Source: Anaerolineales bacterium (GTDB lineage Bacteria; Chloroflexota; Anaerolineae; Anaerolineales; Villigracilaceae). From it: a stretch of 9,820 bases of DNA. A model generated the notes under the pieces. That model ran no database searches and was not told the origin of the DNA. It was given only the letters and a program-made list of their open reading frames with translations. The DNA lies in NCBI GenBank assembly GCA_024763295.1, contig JANTFU010000070.1:1-9820 (forward strand), read 5' to 3'. The position numbers and the translations under genes were made by a program. Positions 6,849 through 9,820 of this stretch are shown here, in pieces (the first letter of the stretch is position 1; each line of letters opens with the position of its first letter).

Positions 6849-8567
6849 ATGAAGAATACAACCATCGAAATAACCGCTGCCAGCCCAAGTGTCGAAATCC
6901 ATCTTGACGACGGACGCACCCTAAAAGGTAAACGCGGCACCAGCCTCGGCGAATTTTTCGCTGCAATCACAGACAAAACAGAAACGCTAATCGTTGCCGC
7001 CGTTGTGAACGGCGAACTGCGCGAACTCAGCTACCCCATCCAACAGGAGGCAAACGTCTCGCCCATCAGCATGGCTACCGCAGACGGCGCGCGTGTTTAC
7101 CGGCGCTCGCTGACCTTCTTGCTCGAATACGCCTTCCAGCAGCTCTTTCCCGACGCAAAACTGACCATCGACCATTCCGTCAGTTCGGGCGGCTACTACT
7201 GTCAGGTTGAGGGACGGGAACCGTTAATTGCCGAAGAGCTTTGGATGCTCACACAACGGATGCAAGCTGAGGTCGAGAGCGACCGTCCACTTGTACGCGA
7301 GGAAATTCCCCTCGAGGAAGCCATCCAATATTTCACCGATCTAGGGCAAGACGATAAAGTCAATCTGCTCAAACATCGCAAGAAAAATTATCTCACCTTG
7401 TACAAACTCGGCGAGCATAAAGACTATCATCACGGCTATATGGTGCCCTCCACCGGCTACCTGCGCTGGTTCGACCTGCAAGAGTGCAACGGCGGCTTTG
7501 TGTTGCGTTTTCCGCGCCGTCACATGCCCAATCAACTCTTGCCCATGAACACCACATCGCAATTGCTAGAGACCTTTCAGCGCTACGGACGCTGGCTGAC
7601 ACGCTTGGGAATCGAAAATGTCGGCGCGCTAAACAATGCGATAGCCGAAGGACGCGGACAGGAAATTGTGCTTGTCTCGGAAGCATTACACGAACAATAT
7701 GTCGCCGACATCGCGCGCCAAATCGCACAACAACGGGACAAACTCCGCCTAATCTTGATTGCTGGACCTTCATCTTCGGGCAAAACCACGTTTTCTCGCC
7801 GTTTAACGGTACAACTCTTGGCTTTGGGAATCTCCCCCTTTCCGCTCGAGTTGGATAATTACTTCGTCAACCGTGACCAAACCCCGCGCGACGAGAACGG
7901 CGACTACGACTTTGAAACCATCGAAGCGCTCAATTTAGCACGCCTCGCCGAAGATCTGACCAAAATGACACGCGGCAAAAAAGTACAAATGCCACGTTAC
8001 AACTTCAAAACCGGCACCAGCGAACCCGGCGAAGAAGTACAACTACGCGATGGGCAACTCGTCATTCTCGAAGGCATTCACGGCATGAACCCGCGCCTAA
8101 TCCCCTTTGAGCTTCAGTCGCAAGCCTTCCGCATTTATACCTCTGCACTCACCCAACTCAATCTCGACCGCCACAACCGCGTCTCCACCACAGATACGCG
8201 CCTCTTGCGGCGGATCGTGCGCGACGCGCGTGAACGCGGTTATAGCGCCAAAGACACCATCTCACGCTGGGAATCGGTACGGCGTGGTGAGAAACGCCAC
8301 ATTTACCCCTATCAAGAAAACGCGGATGTGATGTTCAATTCCGCCTTGGTCTACGAACTTTCCGCGCTCAAGAAATTTGCCGAGCCACTGCTGCGCCAAG
8401 TGCCGCACAGTTCACGCGAACATATCGAAGCCAAACGCCTACTCGCCTTCTTGGAATGGTTTCTACCTCTGGATGCCAACCTTGTGCCCGACAATTCCCT
8501 TGCCCGCGAATTTTTGGGCGGCTCGGCGCTCAAAACCTTCAAATGGTGGCAGGGAGGGCGGCGATGA
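6849..8567 (+). CDS. Uridine kinase-like nucleoside kinase with N-terminal TGS and ThrRS-editing-like domains
   Basis: P-loop kinase of the uridine kinase/phosphoribulokinase/pantothenate kinase fold, predicted to phosphorylate a nucleoside or similar small alcohol with ATP. Residues ~13-75 form a TGS domain ('LDDGRTLKGKRGTSLGEFF'). Residues ~80-225 resemble the second domain of threonyl-tRNA synthetase ('LFPDAKLTIDHSVSSGGYYC', 'LTQRMQAE', 'GYMVPSTGYLRWFDL'). Residues ~296-530 are the kinase: Walker A 'GPSSSGKT' 306-313, 'ELDNYF' 334-339 with D336, 'MPRYNFKTG' 381-389, 'ILEGIHG' 406-412, and the arginine-rich lid 'DTRLLRRIVRDARERG' 449-464. The ThrRS editing metal ligands (E. coli H73, H77, C182, H186) align with R86, F90, H194 and M198, so that domain should not edit. 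This domain order is known in bacterial proteins annotated as nucleoside or uridine kinases; the substrate is not established here. The start ATG lies 27 nt after panE with no clear Shine-Dalgarno. The gene overlaps the next by 4 nt. Confidence 0.87.
   Translation: MKNTTIEITAASPSVEIHLDDGRTLKGKRGTSLGEFFAAITDKTETLIVAAVVNGELRELSYPIQQEANVSPISMATADGARVYRRSLTFLLEYAFQQLFPDAKLTIDHSVSSGGYYCQVEGREPLIAEELWMLTQRMQAEVESDRPLVREEIPLEEAIQYFTDLGQDDKVNLLKHRKKNYLTLYKLGEHKDYHHGYMVPSTGYLRWFDLQECNGGFVLRFPRRHMPNQLLPMNTTSQLLETFQRYGRWLTRLGIENVGALNNAIAEGRGQEIVLVSEALHEQYVADIARQIAQQRDKLRLILIAGPSSSGKTTFSRRLTVQLLALGISPFPLELDNYFVNRDQTPRDENGDYDFETIEALNLARLAEDLTKMTRGKKVQMPRYNFKTGTSEPGEEVQLRDGQLVILEGIHGMNPRLIPFELQSQAFRIYTSALTQLNLDRHNRVSTTDTRLLRRIVRDARERGYSAKDTISRWESVRRGEKRHIYPYQENADVMFNSALVYELSALKKFAEPLLRQVPHSSREHIEAKRLLAFLEWFLPLDANLVPDNSLAREFLGGSALKTFKWWQGGRR
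8551..8558 (+). promoter_or_regulatory. Ribosome-binding site of the lipoprotein gene
   Basis: AGGGAGGG (8551-8558) is the clearest Shine-Dalgarno in the window and sits 5 nt before the ATG at 8564. It lies within the last codons of the kinase gene. It decides the start at 8564 over the longer in-frame reading from 8456, which would lack a signal peptide. Confidence 0.75.
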
Positions 8568-9583
8568 AAAAAGCCCATCGCCTACTGCCGCTCTTGGTAC
8601 TCTTTAGCCTTGCCTGCGGTTTGGTTGTGCCGGTTCCCACGCCCACGCCCATCCCGCCAACCAGCACTCCAACTGCCAGTCCAACCGCTACCGCCACATC
8701 CACGCCAGATATTGCCGCTACGCAAACCCTGTCGATGGCATTGACAGAAAGCGCCTACACACCCACGCCCACTGCGACCATTACACCCGAAGTCCAGCCC
8801 GAAGACCTGCTCGAAAGCGAAACTCCGCTCCCGCCCGCAGCCATTTCACCGGGCGCCGACTACAAACTGGGCGACGAAGTCATCGTTGGCGCATACGGAC
8901 TGCGGCTTTGGCATAATACCGTTCATCCGATGGGATTTGAAGACATCCTGATGATTGAGCACAGCGGGAGCGACACCATTCTGATCGAACAAGCCTCCGC
9001 CATCCACCCGCTAACGGGCAGCGACATTAACGGCGACAAAATTCCCGAGGCAGTTATCGAGACTTATTCGGGCGGGGCACACTGCTGTTTTGGCACCCGC
9101 ATCTATAAACTCGGGGAAGAACCGCAGTTACTCTATCAAAAGCCCGAATCCAATGCCGGGGGGCAGTTTGAAGACCTCGACAAAGACGGCATCCAGGAAT
9201 TCATCACCTACGATGATCTTTTTGCCTACCAATATTGCTCCTACGCAGGCTCCCCATTCGTCAAAGCCATCTTGGTCTACGATCCGCTTGAAGAAACCTA
9301 CAAACCTGCCAGTCCGCTCTTCCCCGACCAATACACAGCCGATATTCTCGAATATACCGCGATTGCAGAAGAGGCAAAACCGGGCGATTACGGCGAATGG
9401 GACGAAAGCACAAAGTGCAGCGTTCTGCCAATGACTCTCGCTTACATTTACTCCGGCGATACCGAAACCGCCCGCAGTGAATTAGAGCGCGTCTACCCCT
9501 ATCCCGATGTAGAAGCCTTTTGGGACGAGATTATGCTTGCCATTCAAGATAGCCCGCTTTATGTAGCACCCGAAAGCGAATAA
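8564..9583 (+). CDS. Secreted lipoprotein with Thr/Pro-rich linker and calcium-loop (FG-GAP/VCBS-like) domain
   Basis: Predicted cell-surface lipoprotein of 339 residues, function unknown. A positive start ('MKKAHR') and a hydrophobic core end in 'LFSLAC', so C18 is the probable lipidated residue; Ser at -3 makes the lipobox slightly atypical. Residues ~22-95 are a low-complexity Pro/Thr/Ser/Ala stalk with 'PTPTP' units, typical of Anaerolineae surface proteins. The folded part (~98-330) has two DxDxDG-like calcium loops, 'DINGDKIPE' 154-162 and 'DLDKDGIQE' 204-212. It also has the motif 'YSGGAHCC' (168-175), which I recall from a group of VCBS/FG-GAP-like proteins. C174, C175, C225 and C285 could form disulfides outside the cell. 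The ATG overlaps the kinase stop (ATGA, 8564-8567) and has a strong Shine-Dalgarno, so it is translated with the operon. Any link to CoA or nucleotide metabolism is not evident. Confidence 0.82.
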   Translation: MKKAHRLLPLLVLFSLACGLVVPVPTPTPIPPTSTPTASPTATATSTPDIAATQTLSMALTESAYTPTPTATITPEVQPEDLLESETPLPPAAISPGADYKLGDEVIVGAYGLRLWHNTVHPMGFEDILMIEHSGSDTILIEQASAIHPLTGSDINGDKIPEAVIETYSGGAHCCFGTRIYKLGEEPQLLYQKPESNAGGQFEDLDKDGIQEFITYDDLFAYQYCSYAGSPFVKAILVYDPLEETYKPASPLFPDQYTADILEYTAIAEEAKPGDYGEWDESTKCSVLPMTLAYIYSGDTETARSELERVYPYPDVEAFWDEIMLAIQDSPLYVAPESE

Positions 9584-9601
9584 CTGCTCTTATGTAGAGG
9601 A

Positions 9602-9726
9602 CTCCGCGAGGAGCGCGCTTTTGCGACGAAGCGGTCTCATCGTTCGCAGAAGATTGCTTCGGCGGTTGTTTGAAAGGTCTCACGCAAAGTCGCTAGGTAG
9701 TGCGGTGAGATTGTCTCCTACCTTTG
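9602..9726. repeat. Degenerate REP-like cluster downstream of the operon
   Basis: GCGAGGAGCGCG...GCGACGAAGCGGTCTC (9606-9638) resembles the left half of the CATTGCGAG-type repeat. GATTGCTTCGGCGG (9652-9665) is identical to 3170-3183. Further on, TCTCACGCA (9678-9686) pairs with TGCGGTGAGA (9701-9710) with one bulge, and AAAGGT (9673-9678) with ACCTTT (9720-9725). CTCC-gcga-GGAG (9602-9613) is a small hairpin 19 bases past the lipoprotein stop and might end its transcript, but only four T residues follow some bases later. No coding signal is visible. Confidence 0.55.
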
Positions 9727-9734
9727 ATTCGTGC

Positions 9735-9818
9735 GGGCTAAAGCCACTTCCTCAGTACTTGGAAGCCCTATGGGCTATGTTTTTTTAGTCTCTACGGGAC
9801 TTTCATGCCATGAGGAAG
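9735..9818 (+). repeat. Tandem short hairpins at the right edge, one terminator-like
   Basis: Three small palindromes follow one another: GGCT-aa-AGCC (9736-9745), AGCCC-tat-GGGCT (9764-9776) with T residues at 9780-9786, and AGTC-tctacgg-GACT (9787-9801). CTTCCTCA (9747-9754) and TGAGGAAG (9811-9818) form an outer inverted repeat enclosing the last two. The second hairpin has terminator form, though the 5-bp stem is short. The set may be a dispersed repeat cut by the window edge. Confidence 0.45.
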
Positions 9819-9820
9819 GG

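Noticed and set aside
8456..8563. Longer in-frame start for the lipoprotein
   Set aside because: It lies deep inside the kinase gene, and the extra 36 residues destroy the signal peptide. The ATG at 8564 has a strong Shine-Dalgarno.

Overview
The window most likely comes from a Chloroflexota genome, probably class Anaerolineae. This is an inference. The grounds are a lipoprotein with a long Thr/Pro-rich linker, TGS-domain nucleoside kinase architecture, moderately GC-rich genes (3321-9583), and intergenic spaces packed with short palindromic repeats built on 'ATTCGTG', 'CATTGCGAG...GAAGCAATCTC' and 'TCTCACGCAAAGTCGC' words that I associate with such genomes. Every supported gene is on the + strand.

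Region 1 (1-2814) is a visibly AT-richer insertion-sequence block. It holds an IS4-type DDE transposase whose reading frame runs off the left edge (3-1295), then a terminator-like hairpin, then an IS66-type TnpC transposase (1444-2814) that has its DDE residues but lacks the usual zinc-finger cysteines.

Region 2 (2815-3320) has no gene and is a repeat graveyard. Two near-identical ~65-70 bp palindromes lie between 9-bp direct repeats. They are followed by a nested structure in which a 16-bp direct repeat and a 15-bp inverted repeat enclose a palindromic element.

Region 3 (3321-9583) is ordinary chromosomal backbone. glpD (FAD glycerol-3-phosphate dehydrogenase) ends at a perfect 16-bp stem terminator. 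A four-gene unit follows: histidine phosphatase, PanE-like ketopantoate reductase, TGS/ThrRS-editing-like/uridine-kinase fusion, and a lipoprotein. Spacings are a 1-nt overlap, a 27-nt gap and a 4-nt overlap, so it looks like a single operon. Its promoter sits so close to the first ATG that the mRNA is probably leaderless. glpD and this operon share the promoter-like word CGGTAAAATA.

Region 4 (9584-9820) is a second cluster of short palindromic repeats and hairpins that runs off the right edge.

I see no CRISPR array, toxin-antitoxin pair, defence system or RNA gene. The points most worth checking are the kinase fusion, whose ThrRS-like editing domain has lost all four metal ligands, its operon partnership with PanE, the leaderless promoter, and the two nested repeat structures.
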